DNA of 64,000 bases, taken from positions 1,240,001 to 1,304,000 of the forward strand of contig NZ_CP079218.1 of NCBI RefSeq assembly GCF_019317285.1, read 5' to 3'. The position numbers and the translations under genes are program-made. Below, in pieces: positions 6,994 through 16,156 of the stretch; position 1 is the first letter of the stretch; every line of letters starts with the position of its first letter. This stretch comes from Pedobacter sp. D749 (GTDB lineage: Bacteria; Bacteroidota; Bacteroidia; Sphingobacteriales; Sphingobacteriaceae). Under the pieces are notes generated by a model. That model did not search any database, was not told the DNA's origin, and was given only the letters and a program-made list of their open reading frames with translations.

Positions 6994-9168
6994 TTATTTC
7001 ATGAATAATAATTCTCTGAATTTTGGTAAAGGCCAAACGCTATCGTCAACAATTTGCTCTAATTTATCAGCATGGTAACGGATGATATCGAAGTAAGATT
7101 TAACTTTCTCATCGTAGGCAATCGCTTTTTCGCGGGTATCTTCGATTTTGTTGGTTACTTTACGTTCTTCTAACATCGCATCTATATTGGTTTTTACAAT
7201 TTCTAAATGCTCAGTTAGTTTTTTAACGATATCAATAGAAACTTTGCTATCTACACCAATTGCTTTTAATCCCTGTACGTTGGCGATTAAAGAATTTTGG
7301 TAAGCAATTGCAGCAGGAATGATAGCGGTGTTCGCTACTTCGCCCATTACACGTGCTTCGATCTGAAGTTTTTTATAGAAGTTTTCTAACATGATTTCAT
7401 GACGGGCATGAATCTCACGTGCACTGTAAATACCAGTTGTAGCAAATAAATCAGCAGATTTCTCTGTTAAATAAGCATCTAAAGCTTTTGGTGTAGTTTT
7501 GATGTTTGATAAACCGCGTGCTGCAGCTTCATCTTCCCACTCCTGGCTATAACCATTTCCTTCGAAACGGATGTTTTTAGATTCTTTGATGTATTTTTTG
7601 ATCACGGTTAATAAAGCGATGTCTTTTTTATCACCTTTTTTGATCAATTTATCAACTTCAACTTTAAATTTAACCAATTGCTCGGCCATAATTGCGTTTA
7701 AGATCGTCATTGGAGCAGAAGAGTTTGCTGAAGATCCAACAGCCCTAAGCTCAAATTTGTTACCTGTAAATGCGAAAGGAGAGGTACGGTTACGGTCGGT
7801 ATTATCTAATAAAATCTGAGGGATTTTAGGAATACCTAACCAAAGTGCGTTATCTTCTTTGATTTTTTTGCTGATACGTGAGTGCTCAATCTCATCTAAT
7901 ACATCGTTCAATTGTGAACCTAAGAAGATAGAGATAATTGCAGGTGGCGCTTCGTTAGCACCTAAACGGTGATCGTTACTTACTGATGCAATACTTGCGC
8001 GTAATAAATCGGCGTGCTCGCTAACTGCTTTGATGGTATTTACAAAGAAAGCAAGGAACATTAAATTGTTTTTAGGTGTTTTGCCTGGTGCCAATAAGTT
8101 TTTACCTGTATCGGTAATTAGCGACCAGTTGTTGTGTTTACCTGATCCGTTGATACCTGCGTATGGTTTTTCGTGTAACAAAACACGGAAGTGGTGACGA
8201 CGGGCAACTTTTTCCATCAAATCCATCAACAATTGGTTGTGATCGATTGCTAAGTTGATTTCTTCGTAAATTGGCGCACACTCAAATTGAGATGGTGCAA
8301 CCTCATTGTGACGGGTTTTTAAAGGGATACCTAATTTTAAAGCTTCGTTTTCGAAATCTACCATGTAGCTGAATACACGCTCAGGGATAGAACCGAAATA
8401 GTGATCTTCTAATTGCTGACCTTTAGCAGACATGTGTCCGAATAAAGCGCGACCAGTTAACAATAAATCCGGGCGGGCGTTGAATAACGACTCATCAACC
8501 AGGAAATATTCTTGCTCAATACCTAAAGATGCATTTACTTTAGTGATGCTTTTATCGAAATACTGGCAAACATCAACGGCAGCTTTATCTAATGCAGCTA
8601 ATGCTTTTAATAAAGGCGCTTTATAATCTAACGCTTCCCCTGTGTAAGATACGAAAACAGTAGGGATGCAAAGGGTTTTACCTGCTTTACTTTCCATAAT
8701 GAATGCTGGAGATGATGGATCCCAGGCAGTATAACCACGGGCTTCGAAAGTATTACGGATACCACCGTTAGGGAAACTAGAAGCATCTGGTTCTTGTTGA
8801 ACTAATGCGCTTCCTGCAAATTTCTCGATAGCTCCATCGCCACTTGGCTCAAAAAATGAATCATGTTTTTCAGCTGTTGTACCTGTTAACGGCTGGAACC
8901 AGTGCGTATAATGCGTTGCACCGGCACTCATTGCCCACGCTTTCATAGCGGTTGCAATTTGGTTGGCATCGTCTGAATTAATTAACTCACCCTGGTTGAT
9001 AGATGATATTAATTTTTCATATACGTCCTTAGATAAGAAATCTCTCATTTTTTTCTTATCAAATACATTAGCGCCAAAAAAGTCAGAAATTTTTGCCGCT
9101 GGTGCTTTAACTTCTGGTGAAATTCTGTTTTGAGCCTCTTTTAATGCGATGGTTCTTAAGCTTTTCAT
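6994..9168 (-). CDS. glnN: Glutamine synthetase type III
   Basis: ATP-dependent synthesis of glutamine from glutamate and ammonia; a cytosolic dodecamer and the main ammonium-assimilating enzyme in Bacteroidota. The 724-residue length is that of GSIII, much longer than GSI. Motifs seen include GIEQEYFLVDE, KTRHNEVAPSQFE, NGSGKHNNW at 340-348 and the late ELRAVGSSANSSAPM segment. The start at 9168 (MKSLRTIALKEAQNR) is preferred over the open extension to 9291, whose extra 41 residues are basic, low-complexity and unlike GSIII N-termini. A TATTTTTG box (9189-9196) lies 20 bases upstream of the chosen start. The gene is divergent from the TonB-like gene. Confidence 0.96.
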   Translation of the reverse strand: MKSLRTIALKEAQNRISPEVKAPAAKISDFFGANVFDKKKMRDFLSKDVYEKLISSINQGELINSDDANQIATAMKAWAMSAGATHYTHWFQPLTGTTAEKHDSFFEPSGDGAIEKFAGSALVQQEPDASSFPNGGIRNTFEARGYTAWDPSSPAFIMESKAGKTLCIPTVFVSYTGEALDYKAPLLKALAALDKAAVDVCQYFDKSITKVNASLGIEQEYFLVDESLFNARPDLLLTGRALFGHMSAKGQQLEDHYFGSIPERVFSYMVDFENEALKLGIPLKTRHNEVAPSQFECAPIYEEINLAIDHNQLLMDLMEKVARRHHFRVLLHEKPYAGINGSGKHNNWSLITDTGKNLLAPGKTPKNNLMFLAFFVNTIKAVSEHADLLRASIASVSNDHRLGANEAPPAIISIFLGSQLNDVLDEIEHSRISKKIKEDNALWLGIPKIPQILLDNTDRNRTSPFAFTGNKFELRAVGSSANSSAPMTILNAIMAEQLVKFKVEVDKLIKKGDKKDIALLTVIKKYIKESKNIRFEGNGYSQEWEDEAAARGLSNIKTTPKALDAYLTEKSADLFATTGIYSAREIHARHEIMLENFYKKLQIEARVMGEVANTAIIPAAIAYQNSLIANVQGLKAIGVDSKVSIDIVKKLTEHLEIVKTNIDAMLEERKVTNKIEDTREKAIAYDEKVKSYFDIIRYHADKLEQIVDDSVWPLPKFRELLFMK

Positions 9169-9188
9169 TAATTCGTTATGTTTTTTGT

Positions 9189-9196
9189 CAAAAATA
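9189..9196 (-). promoter_or_regulatory. Candidate -7 promoter element of glnN
   Basis: Minus-strand TATTTTTG matches TAnnTTTG and lies 20 bases upstream of the glnN ATG at 9168. It is internal to the longer ORF version, which supports the shorter start. The -33 element is not clear. Confidence 0.45.
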
Positions 9197-9370
9197 GTAT
9201 ATTTTATTAATTCTCGTAAAAGAATCGTGTTGTTTTTATGAATTTTATTGAAAATGAAATAAAAAAATGTTTTTCGGGTGAGAAATTTCATTTTTTGTAA
9301 AGAAAATAGATTTTTCGAATGTTTTGTGGAATTGAAGATTTCGCTGCATCATGGTATAAAAATAAAAGCT

Positions 9371-10213
9371 ATGTTCAACTCTTCAATTAACGTATACAAA
9401 ACCGAGTGGCTCGATCTTGTATTTGCAAACCGCAACAAAAACTATGGTGCTTACGATTTAAGGTCTAAATCTTCGAAGATTATGACAAGGGCACTGTTTG
9501 TATCAGGTAGTTTATTTGTACTTGCCTGTTTCTCTCCCTTAATTTATGCAAAATTGGTTCCTAAAGAAAAAGCGGTTGTAGAAACGGCAAAAATTATAGA
9601 CTTAACGGATGTGATTCACCAGATGAAACCGGATCTGCCTAAACCAGAGGAAAAACCTGAACCCAAAAAAGCAGAACCGGTTAAGGTTAAAACGGTAGCC
9701 TTATCCAATAATATAGTTGTTGTAAATAAAGTAAATCTTCCTGATCCGCCAACAATTAAAGAAATTGAGAATGCTGTGATCAGTGATAGAACACAAGATG
9801 GGCTTGTAGCTCCAAATTTGGTTATTCCAGATACAAAAGGTAATGGTGATGGAACAGGAACCGCTAAAGAAGGTAATGGAACCAATGAAGATAAAGAGAT
9901 TTATTTAGGAGCTGATGAATACCCTGAATTTACCGGCGGTGCCAAAGCCTGGTCTAAATATATGGAGCGTAACTTAAGGTATCCATCAAGAGCTCAGGAT
10001 GAAGGCGCAGCCGGAAAAGTATTTGTGAGTTTTGTGGTAGAAAAAGATGGTTCTATTACTGATGTATCGGTAATTAAAGGAATCGGTTTTGGCTGCGATG
10101 AGGAAGCAATTAAAGTGATTAAAAAATCGCCGCTTTGGAAACCTGGGAAAAATAAAGGTATTCCGGTGCGTGTAAGGTATAATATGGCCATTAACTTTCA
10201 GATTTCTAACTAG
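9371..10213 (+). CDS. TonB-family energy transducer
   Basis: A 280-residue inner-membrane protein coupling the proton-motive force to outer-membrane TonB receptors. Residues 1-38 are cytoplasmic and include the Bacteroidota-type LDLVFANRNKNYGAYDLR. A single membrane helix spans about 40-60, followed by a Pro/Lys/Glu-rich periplasmic linker (KPDLPKPEEKPEPKK). The C-terminal TonB domain covers about 195-280, including GKVFVSFVVEKDGSITDV and WKPGKNKGIPVRVRYNM. The ORF extends upstream to 9278, but ATG 9371 gives the usual N-terminus. No exbB or exbD lies next to it; it is monocistronic with a terminator at 10306. Confidence 0.9.
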   Translation: MFNSSINVYKTEWLDLVFANRNKNYGAYDLRSKSSKIMTRALFVSGSLFVLACFSPLIYAKLVPKEKAVVETAKIIDLTDVIHQMKPDLPKPEEKPEPKKAEPVKVKTVALSNNIVVVNKVNLPDPPTIKEIENAVISDRTQDGLVAPNLVIPDTKGNGDGTGTAKEGNGTNEDKEIYLGADEYPEFTGGAKAWSKYMERNLRYPSRAQDEGAAGKVFVSFVVEKDGSITDVSVIKGIGFGCDEEAIKVIKKSPLWKPGKNKGIPVRVRYNMAINFQISN

Positions 10214-10305
10214 AAAGGATGGAAGATGCAGGATGGAAAATGGATGATGGGGGACTTTCTATTAACGCTCTTGGTTTTTAGGGAGATGTAGGGTTAGGTG
10301 AATTG

Positions 10306-10336
10306 AACGGTTTGGGCGTTGTCCAAACCGTTTTTT
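10306..10336 (+). terminator. Intrinsic terminator of the TonB-like gene
   Basis: A 10-bp perfect stem AACGGTTTGG/CCAAACCGTT (10306-10315 with 10323-10332) has a 7-base loop and is followed by T residues. Confidence 0.88.
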
Positions 10337-10359
10337 ATGTAATCTGATTTAAATAGTTG

Positions 10360-10440
10360 CGTCATTTCGAGCGTAGAGCAACGCAGTCGAGAAATCTATT
10401 ATAGATCTCTCCATTTCGCTTCGCTTCAGTCGAGATGACG
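10360..10440. repeat. Fold-back intergenic repeat (CGTCATTTCGA ... TCGAGATGACG)
   Basis: Terminal inverted arms 10360-10370 and 10430-10440 pair over 11 bases with one mismatch. An inner dyad ATCTAT/ATAGAT lies at 10394-10406. A related segment is at 54181-54233. This is a commonly dispersed type in Bacteroidota; it lies between the TonB terminator and the end of purL. Confidence 0.65.
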
Positions 10441-10482
10441 GCGCTATAAGGCACTCCGCTCGAAAGGATAACTAATAAATAA

Positions 10483-10520
10483 AAAATGGATGATGGTTTT
10501 TTAATTCCATCATCCATTTT
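10483..10520 (-). terminator. Terminator-like hairpin after purL
   Basis: A 14-bp perfect stem AAAATGGATGATGG/CCATCATCCATTTT (10483-10496 with 10507-10520) has a 10-base AT loop. Read on the minus strand it is followed by a T-rich tract, which fits termination of purL 48 bases upstream. Confidence 0.7.
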
Positions 10521-10562
10521 ACATCATCCATCTTTACATCATCCATCTTTACATCATCCATC
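10507..10562. repeat. 15-bp tandem repeat (catcatccatcttta type)
   Basis: Three to four near-perfect head-to-tail units of about 15 bp lie between the purL stop and its terminator hairpin. The first unit is also the right arm of that hairpin, so the repeats could shift which arm pairs. A related phrase occurs at 10226-10250. Confidence 0.7.
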
Positions 10563-10567
10563 AACTC

Positions 10568-13500
10568 TTATCCCTTGTTCTCAATCCACTTGCGTGCATT
10601 TACAAAGGCTTCCATCCATGGAGAAACTTCATCTTTACGGCCTTGCGGATAATTTGCCCAGTGCCATTGGAACAATGAACGCTCAATGTGCGGCATCATC
10701 ACGAGGTGGCGACCACTTTCATCGCACAACATTGCGGTGTTGTAATCAGAACCATTCGGACTAGCCGGATAAGTTTCGTAAGCATATTTAGCTACGATTT
10801 TATATTTGTCTTCTGTGTATGGTAACGAGAATCTGCCTTCACCATGTGATACCCAAACGCCTAAAGTGCTTCCAGCAAGGCTTGATAACATCACTGAATT
10901 GTTTTCCTGTAAGGTTAAAGAAGTGAAAATACTTTCGTGCTTGCCACTTTTGTTGTGCAGCATTTTCGGTTTTTCTGCGTGGTCTTTATTAATTAAGCCC
11001 AACTCTACAAATAACTGGCAACCATTACAAACACCAACAGATAAAGTATCAGGACGGGCAAAGAATTTCTCTAAAGCTACTCTTGCTTTTTCGTTGTATA
11101 AAAATGCTCCTGCCCAACCTTTTGCTGATCCTAAAACATCAGAGTTAGAGAAACCACCTACAGCACCGATAAACTGAATATCTTCTAAAGTTTCTCTTCC
11201 CGTAATTAAATCGGTCATGTGTACATCTTTCACATCAAAACCTGCCAGATACATGGCATTTGCCAATTCGCGTTCAGAATTACTTCCTTTTTCGCGGATA
11301 ATGGCTGCTTTAGGTCTAGGTTTAGTTTCGTCGATTACCGGTTTTTTACCATCGAAAGTAAGCGGGAAAGTGTAATTTAAAACGTGGTTTTTATAATTGT
11401 CGTAACGTTCTTTCGCCAAACCGTTACCTGTTTGTTTGTTATCTAACAGATAAGAAGTTTTAAACCAAACATCACGTAAATGGTCGATATCAAAACTGAA
11501 ACTATCTGTATCATTTTTAACTTCCAGCTTAGCTGATGTATTGACCTCACCAATTTTATGGAAAGTAACGCCAGCCTGAGCAAAAGTTTCTTCAACTGAA
11601 GCATCAGCCTGGAAAACAATGCCGATATTCTCTGCAAATAATACTTTAATACTATCCGCTTCTGCTAAAGAAGACAAATCGATCGAAGCGCCTAAATCGC
11701 GGTCGGCAAAACACATTTCCAATAGGGTTGTGATTAAACCACCACTACCAATATCGTGACCAGCTTGTATTTTATCAGCTTTAATTAACTGCTGTAATGT
11801 ATTAAAAGCCGTTTTAAATTGATCAGCTTCTTTTACATCTGGTGTTTCTGTACCTATTTTGTTTAAAATCTGTGCGAAAGATGAACCGCCTAATTTATAG
11901 CTGTCGTTTGATAAGTTAATGTAGTATATTGATCCGCCATTTTTCTGCAATACAGGTTCAACTACTTTGGTAATGTCATCGCAATTTGCCCCGGCAGAAA
12001 TAATTACCGTTCCTGGCGCAATTACATCACCATCTTTGTATTTCTGTTTCATCGACAATGAATCTTTTCCGGTTGGGATATTGATTCCTAAATCGATGGC
12101 AAAATCAGAACAGGCTTTAACTGCTGCATATAACCTGGCATCTTCGCCTTCGTTTTTACAAGCCCACATCCAGTTGGCAGAAAGTGAAACACTTTTTAAA
12201 CCATCTTTTAAAGGCGCCCAAACAATATTTGATAGTGATTCTGCAATGGCATTGCGGCTACCTGCAGACGGATCAATCAAGGCTGAAAGTGGCGCATGAC
12301 CTACTGAAGTGGCAATACCTTCTTTTCCCTGAAAATCTAAAGCCATTACACCACAGTTATTCAATGGTAATTGTAAGGGACCTGCACATTGCTGTTTAGC
12401 AACACGGCCACCCACACACCTGTCAACCTTGTTGGTTAACCAATCTTTAGCAGCCACCGCTTCTAATTGAAGCACTTGTTCTAAGTAGGTGTTTAATTGG
12501 GTAGCATCGTAATTAAGTGCACTGTATTTACGATCTACCGTGGTATCTTCCATTACAACTTTGGGCGAGCTGCCAAACATGTCGGCCAACTCAAAATCCA
12601 TAGGTTTTAAACCGGTAGTGGCCGATTTAAAGGTGAAACGGTGATCGCCGGTAACTTTACCCACAGTATACATGGGTGAACGCTCGCGGTCGGCAATTTT
12701 TTGTAAGGTTTCGATGTGCTCGTTGCCAATTACCAAGCCCATTCTTTCCTGCGATTCGTTACCAATAATTTCTTTGGCCGAAAGGGTAGGGTCGCCAACT
12801 GGCAATTTATCAAGGTCGATTAAACCACCGGTTTCTTCAACCAGTTCTGATAAACAGTTTAGGTGACCACCTGCACCGTGATCATGGATTGAAATGATCG
12901 AATTGTGATCGCTTTCTACCATACCACGAATGGCATTTGCAGCACGTTTTTGCATTTCAGGATTGGAACGCTGGATGGCATTTAATTCAATGCCGCTTCC
13001 GTGCTGACCGGTATCAGCAGATGAAACTGCTGCACCGCCCATTCCGATTCTATAATTTTCGCCACCTAAGATCACGATATTATCGCCTTCCTGTGGTTTA
13101 AGTTTTTGCGCCTGACTGGCTTTACCGTAACCGATACCGCCGGCAAGCATAATCACTTTGTCAAAACCCAGTGTGCGGTTATCTTCTTCGTGTTCGAAAG
13201 TTAAAACCGAACCTGTAATTAGCGGCTGACCAAATTTATTACCAAAATCGGTAGCACCGTTTGATGCTTTGATCAGGATATCCATTGGTGTTTGATACAA
13301 CCATTGTCTTTCTTCAACGCCTTGTTCCCATGGGCGGTTATCTTCTAAACGCGAAAGCGCAGTCATGTAAACTGCCGTTCCCGCTAAAGGTAAAGAACCC
13401 TGGCCACCAGCCAAACGGTCTCTGATTTCGCCACCGGAACCGGTTGCAGCCCCGTTAAAAGGCTCAACAGTTGTTGGGAAATTGTGTGTTTCTGCTTTTA

Positions 13501-14251
13501 AAGAGATTACTGAATCGAAATCGCTAGTGGTGTAATAATCGGGCTCATCTGCACGTTTAGGTGCGAACTGCTGTACTTTCGGGCCTTTAATAAAGGCTAC
13601 GTTATCTTTATATGCCGAAACAATATCGTTCGGATTTTCTTCTGATGTTTTGCGGATCAGCTTAAACAATGAAGTAGGCTGTTCTACACCATCAATTACG
13701 AATTTTCCGTTAAAGATTTTGTGACGGCAATGTTCTGAATTCACTTGTGAGAAACCAAATACCTCAGAATCGGTTAAAGGTCTTTCTAGTTTTTTTGCTA
13801 ATGTATTTAAGTACTCAACTTCTTCATCACTTAAAGAAAGTCCTTCCTGTTTATTATAAGCCGCAATGTCGGTAATCTCTAAAATCGGTTCAGGTTTGAT
13901 GTTAATGGTGTAAACTTCCTGATCAAGTTTGTCGTATTTTTGAGAAAGCATCGGGTCGTAATCTGCAAAGTTTTCGTCAACCTGCTTAAATTCTTCAATC
14001 CTGATGATTCCCTGCATGTCCATGTTCTGGGTAATCTCTACAGCGTTGGTACTCCAGGGGGTAATCATTGCTGCTCTTGGTCCAACGAAAAAACCTGTCA
14101 GGGCTGTTTCCTGCGAGATTTTGGCGCCGCCAAATAACCATTCAAGTTTAGTAATATCAGTGGTAGAAAGCGCTTTGTCTGTTTGTAAAACAAAAATCGC
14201 CTGCGATTGCCCTTCGACAGGCTCAGGATGACAATAGAAGAAATGAATCAT
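10568..14251 (-). CDS. purL: Phosphoribosylformylglycinamidine synthase, large single-chain form
   Basis: Converts FGAR, ATP and glutamine to FGAM, step four of purine synthesis. The 1227-residue single chain has the FGAM synthetase core and a C-terminal glutamine amidotransferase domain. The amidotransferase nucleophile is Cys1075 in VGVCNGC, and HGEGRF is downstream. The N-terminal PurS-like region is followed by the conserved SEHCRHKIF and GxGGEIRD stretches. The start at 14251 (MIHFFY) is chosen over the open extension to 14491 because it matches the usual start MIHFF and a TATTTTTG box lies just upstream. Residues 7-14 (CHPEPVEG) are encoded by a dispersed intergenic repeat and look like an in-frame insertion near the N-terminus. 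Confidence 0.95.
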   Translation of the reverse strand: MIHFFYCHPEPVEGQSQAIFVLQTDKALSTTDITKLEWLFGGAKISQETALTGFFVGPRAAMITPWSTNAVEITQNMDMQGIIRIEEFKQVDENFADYDPMLSQKYDKLDQEVYTINIKPEPILEITDIAAYNKQEGLSLSDEEVEYLNTLAKKLERPLTDSEVFGFSQVNSEHCRHKIFNGKFVIDGVEQPTSLFKLIRKTSEENPNDIVSAYKDNVAFIKGPKVQQFAPKRADEPDYYTTSDFDSVISLKAETHNFPTTVEPFNGAATGSGGEIRDRLAGGQGSLPLAGTAVYMTALSRLEDNRPWEQGVEERQWLYQTPMDILIKASNGATDFGNKFGQPLITGSVLTFEHEEDNRTLGFDKVIMLAGGIGYGKASQAQKLKPQEGDNIVILGGENYRIGMGGAAVSSADTGQHGSGIELNAIQRSNPEMQKRAANAIRGMVESDHNSIISIHDHGAGGHLNCLSELVEETGGLIDLDKLPVGDPTLSAKEIIGNESQERMGLVIGNEHIETLQKIADRERSPMYTVGKVTGDHRFTFKSATTGLKPMDFELADMFGSSPKVVMEDTTVDRKYSALNYDATQLNTYLEQVLQLEAVAAKDWLTNKVDRCVGGRVAKQQCAGPLQLPLNNCGVMALDFQGKEGIATSVGHAPLSALIDPSAGSRNAIAESLSNIVWAPLKDGLKSVSLSANWMWACKNEGEDARLYAAVKACSDFAIDLGINIPTGKDSLSMKQKYKDGDVIAPGTVIISAGANCDDITKVVEPVLQKNGGSIYYINLSNDSYKLGGSSFAQILNKIGTETPDVKEADQFKTAFNTLQQLIKADKIQAGHDIGSGGLITTLLEMCFADRDLGASIDLSSLAEADSIKVLFAENIGIVFQADASVEETFAQAGVTFHKIGEVNTSAKLEVKNDTDSFSFDIDHLRDVWFKTSYLLDNKQTGNGLAKERYDNYKNHVLNYTFPLTFDGKKPVIDETKPRPKAAIIREKGSNSERELANAMYLAGFDVKDVHMTDLITGRETLEDIQFIGAVGGFSNSDVLGSAKGWAGAFLYNEKARVALEKFFARPDTLSVGVCNGCQLFVELGLINKDHAEKPKMLHNKSGKHESIFTSLTLQENNSVMLSSLAGSTLGVWVSHGEGRFSLPYTEDKYKIVAKYAYETYPASPNGSDYNTAMLCDESGRHLVMMPHIERSLFQWHWANYPQGRKDEVSPWMEAFVNARKWIENKG
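14211..14232 (-). repeat. Dispersed repeat captured inside the purL coding sequence
   Basis: On the minus strand this reads CATCCTGAGCCTGTCGAAGG with flanking bases. It is a common genome-wide intergenic element that, in frame, encodes HPEPVEG. Here it sits at purL codons 7-14 without breaking the frame. Confidence 0.7.
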
Positions 14252-14269
14252 GCTTTTTTTTTGAAGTTG

Positions 14270-14277
14270 CAAAAATA
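14270..14277 (-). promoter_or_regulatory. Candidate -7 promoter element of purL
   Basis: Minus-strand TATTTTTG (TAnnTTTG consensus) lies 18 bases upstream of the preferred purL ATG. No good -33 TTG at the standard spacing. Confidence 0.45.
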
Positions 14278-14310
14278 GCTTTTTAAAATGAAAAAACTGG
14301 TGTGCTACAG

Positions 14311-14430
14311 TGATTGAATTAGTGAATTTTGAATGATTGAATGTCAAAATATAAAGATTGAATGAGAGAATTATTGAATGAGAGAATGGCCGATGATGGA
14401 ATGAGTGAATTTTGAATGATGGAATGTTGA
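14311..14430. repeat. Degenerate GAATGA-type tandem repeats
   Basis: Many imperfect copies of gaatga, gattgaatg and gagagaat upstream of purL and of the divergent glyoxalase-fold gene. It is open on the minus strand only because of low complexity, which explains the spurious purL N-terminal extension. Confidence 0.55.
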
Positions 14431-14519
14431 AATAATTATTGGTTAATTCAGTTAGAGAATGCGCATTTTTGTTAAACGCTAAGTCGCTCATTTAATCAGT
14501 CAAAATTCAATCATTATTT

Positions 14520-14900
14520 ATGCTTCGCATCCACCACATCGCCATTATTTGTTCTGACTACGAAAAATCGAAAGATTTTTATGTGAATAAATTGGGTTTT
14601 ACTGTTTTGGCAGAGGTTTACCGGACTGAAAGGAAATCGTATAAGTTGGATCTTGCCGTAAATGGTGTATATCAGATCGAGCTTTTTTCTTTCGAAAATC
14701 CACCTGCACGTCCATCGCGGCCAGAAGCTCAGGGTTTGCGCCATTTGGCTTTTGAGGTAGAAGATATTGAGAAGGAGATTTCTCGTTTAAGTGATCAGGG
14801 TATTGTGACCGAGCCGATCCGTATTGACGAATTTACGGATAAACGTTTTACTTTTTTCGCTGATCCGGATGGTTTGCCACTAGAATTATACGAGATTTAG
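14520..14900 (+). CDS. VOC-family (glyoxalase I fold) metalloprotein
   Basis: A 126-residue protein made of two beta-alpha-beta-beta-beta units. Candidate metal ligands are His5 or His6 (RIHHIAI), Glu54 (QIELF), His75 (LRHLAF) and Glu122 (PLELYE), the four-ligand pattern of active VOC enzymes. It is closest in style to the YaeR/GloA2 group (SMU1112c-like), whose substrate is not settled. The stop codon is one base before trmN6, so the two are likely cotranscribed. Confidence 0.85.
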   Translation: MLRIHHIAIICSDYEKSKDFYVNKLGFTVLAEVYRTERKSYKLDLAVNGVYQIELFSFENPPARPSRPEAQGLRHLAFEVEDIEKEISRLSDQGIVTEPIRIDEFTDKRFTFFADPDGLPLELYEI

Positions 14901-14901
14901 G

Positions 14902-15603
14902 ATGAGTATTTTCAAGTTCAAACAGTTTGAAGTCGATCAGACAGGTTGCGCCATGAAGATTAATACCGATGGGGTTTTAATTGGCGCTATGGCAAATCAC
15001 CATGCGCCTAAAAATATATTGGATATTGGAACGGGTACCGGTGTGATTGCATTGATGTTGGCTCAACGTTTCCTTGACGCACATATACATGCGGTAGAAA
15101 TAGACGGACAAGCTGCGAAAACAGCGGGAAGGAATTTCCAGTCGTCAGTTTTCAGTGAGCGGTTAAGTATTAACCATATCGCAATTGAACAATATAACAA
15201 TAATGAAAAATTTGATCTGATTGTTTCCAATCCACCGTTTTTTGTAAATGATTTAAAGAATGAAGAATTTAGAAAGGGTATCGCCCGGCATGCAGGTGAA
15301 GATTTCTTCAGCTTATTGGTTGAAAAATCAAACTCACTTTTGGCTGATGATGGGCAGATTTGGCTTGTTTTGCCGGTTAAACAAGCTGATGAAGTGATTG
15401 CGATCGCAGCCCAATATGATTTATCGCTTGCTGAACGGATCCATATGCATTCCGATGAAAATAAGCCAACCTTCAGGCAGGTGATCTGTTTGAAAAAGGG
15501 CGAAACGCTTTTAAAAGAAAGTGATTTTAATATTTACCAATCTTTAAGGGAGCATACCAAAGCATATAAACTTTTACTGAAAGATTTTTTTCTGGCTTAT
15601 TAG
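14902..15603 (+). CDS. trmN6: tRNA1(Val) (adenine(37)-N6)-methyltransferase
   Basis: A SAM-dependent methyltransferase of 233 residues. SAM motif I is DIGTGTG at 41-47 and the N6-adenine catalytic motif is NPPF at 110-113. The N-terminal FKQFEVDQTGCAMKINTDG is the hallmark of the TrmN6 (YfiC) family, which methylates A37 of tRNA-Val. It starts one base after the VOC gene stop, suggesting coupled translation. Confidence 0.88.
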   Translation: MSIFKFKQFEVDQTGCAMKINTDGVLIGAMANHHAPKNILDIGTGTGVIALMLAQRFLDAHIHAVEIDGQAAKTAGRNFQSSVFSERLSINHIAIEQYNNNEKFDLIVSNPPFFVNDLKNEEFRKGIARHAGEDFFSLLVEKSNSLLADDGQIWLVLPVKQADEVIAIAAQYDLSLAERIHMHSDENKPTFRQVICLKKGETLLKESDFNIYQSLREHTKAYKLLLKDFFLAY

Positions 15604-15663
15604 AGTTGGTTTAAAATTAGATAAAATTATTTCGTTTGTCAGTTTATAAAGATTCTTCTAGCG

Positions 15664-15958
15664 CTCTATGCCGCGGGGCATGGTACTTTGGAGCGCCAAA
15701 GTACCCAAAGCGCTTTGTCAATCCAGCAATGTGGCCTCTCACCTTCCCACGCTCATCAAAAAAACAGCGGCACTTTGTTTGTGTTCAATTCTTCTTAAAA
15801 TTAAATTATCGCTTATGAACACAAAACCACTGCGTTTCAGGTTTGTTGGTGCCGTTTGTTTTATCCTGCAACTGTTTTTTTGATTCTTCTGCCACTTGGG
15901 ATTGACAGCGTGCTTCGGTAAAACCTGTTTGTTTTCGAAAGGAAGTTAGCATAATGCC
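15664..15958 (+). repeat. Structured intergenic repeat, copy B
   Basis: Same order of parts as copies A and C: hairpin ATGCC/GGCAT (15668-15681); abutting 10-bp hairpin GGTACTTTGG/CCAAAGTACC (15682-15705, loop AGCG); outer pair TGTCAATCC (15716-15724) with GGATTGACA (15899-15907); GTGGC (15731-15735) with GCCAC (15891-15895); and inner pair TTTGTGTTC (15778-15786) with GAACACAAA (15817-15825). It lies 60 bases after trmN6. ORFs inside (15636-15818, 15668-15883) are not conserved as proteins. Confidence 0.88.
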
Positions 15959-16156
15959 ACAAAATCTATAAAAAAAATGTCCTAAGTAAATATGGGAACC
16001 ACGGAATGTTCTGCCAAGCTAATTTTAAGCTTATTGCATAACGGATCGGAATTAATTCTCGATGACGACTCCTTGTAGCCTATCAATCCAAAAAACTCCC
16101 CAGTCATTTTAATTGATTTTTATGAAAAATTAAATAGGCTAATTTAATGGCTGAAA

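Noticed and set aside
9169..9291. Extension of glnN by 41 codons upstream
   Set aside because: It is AT-rich, unlike type III glutamine synthetase N-termini, and contains the TATTTTTG promoter box.
10486..10764. 92-codon ORF overlapping the purL end
   Set aside because: It is made of tandem repeats and runs antisense into purL.
14252..14491. Extension of purL by 80 codons upstream
   Set aside because: It is low-complexity GAATGA repeat sequence and includes the likely promoter. PurL homologues start at MIHFF.
15636..15883. Two overlapping plus-strand ORFs (60 and 71 codons)
   Set aside because: They are part of structured-repeat copy B. Translation of the shared MNTKPLRF-like piece is not consistent across copies.
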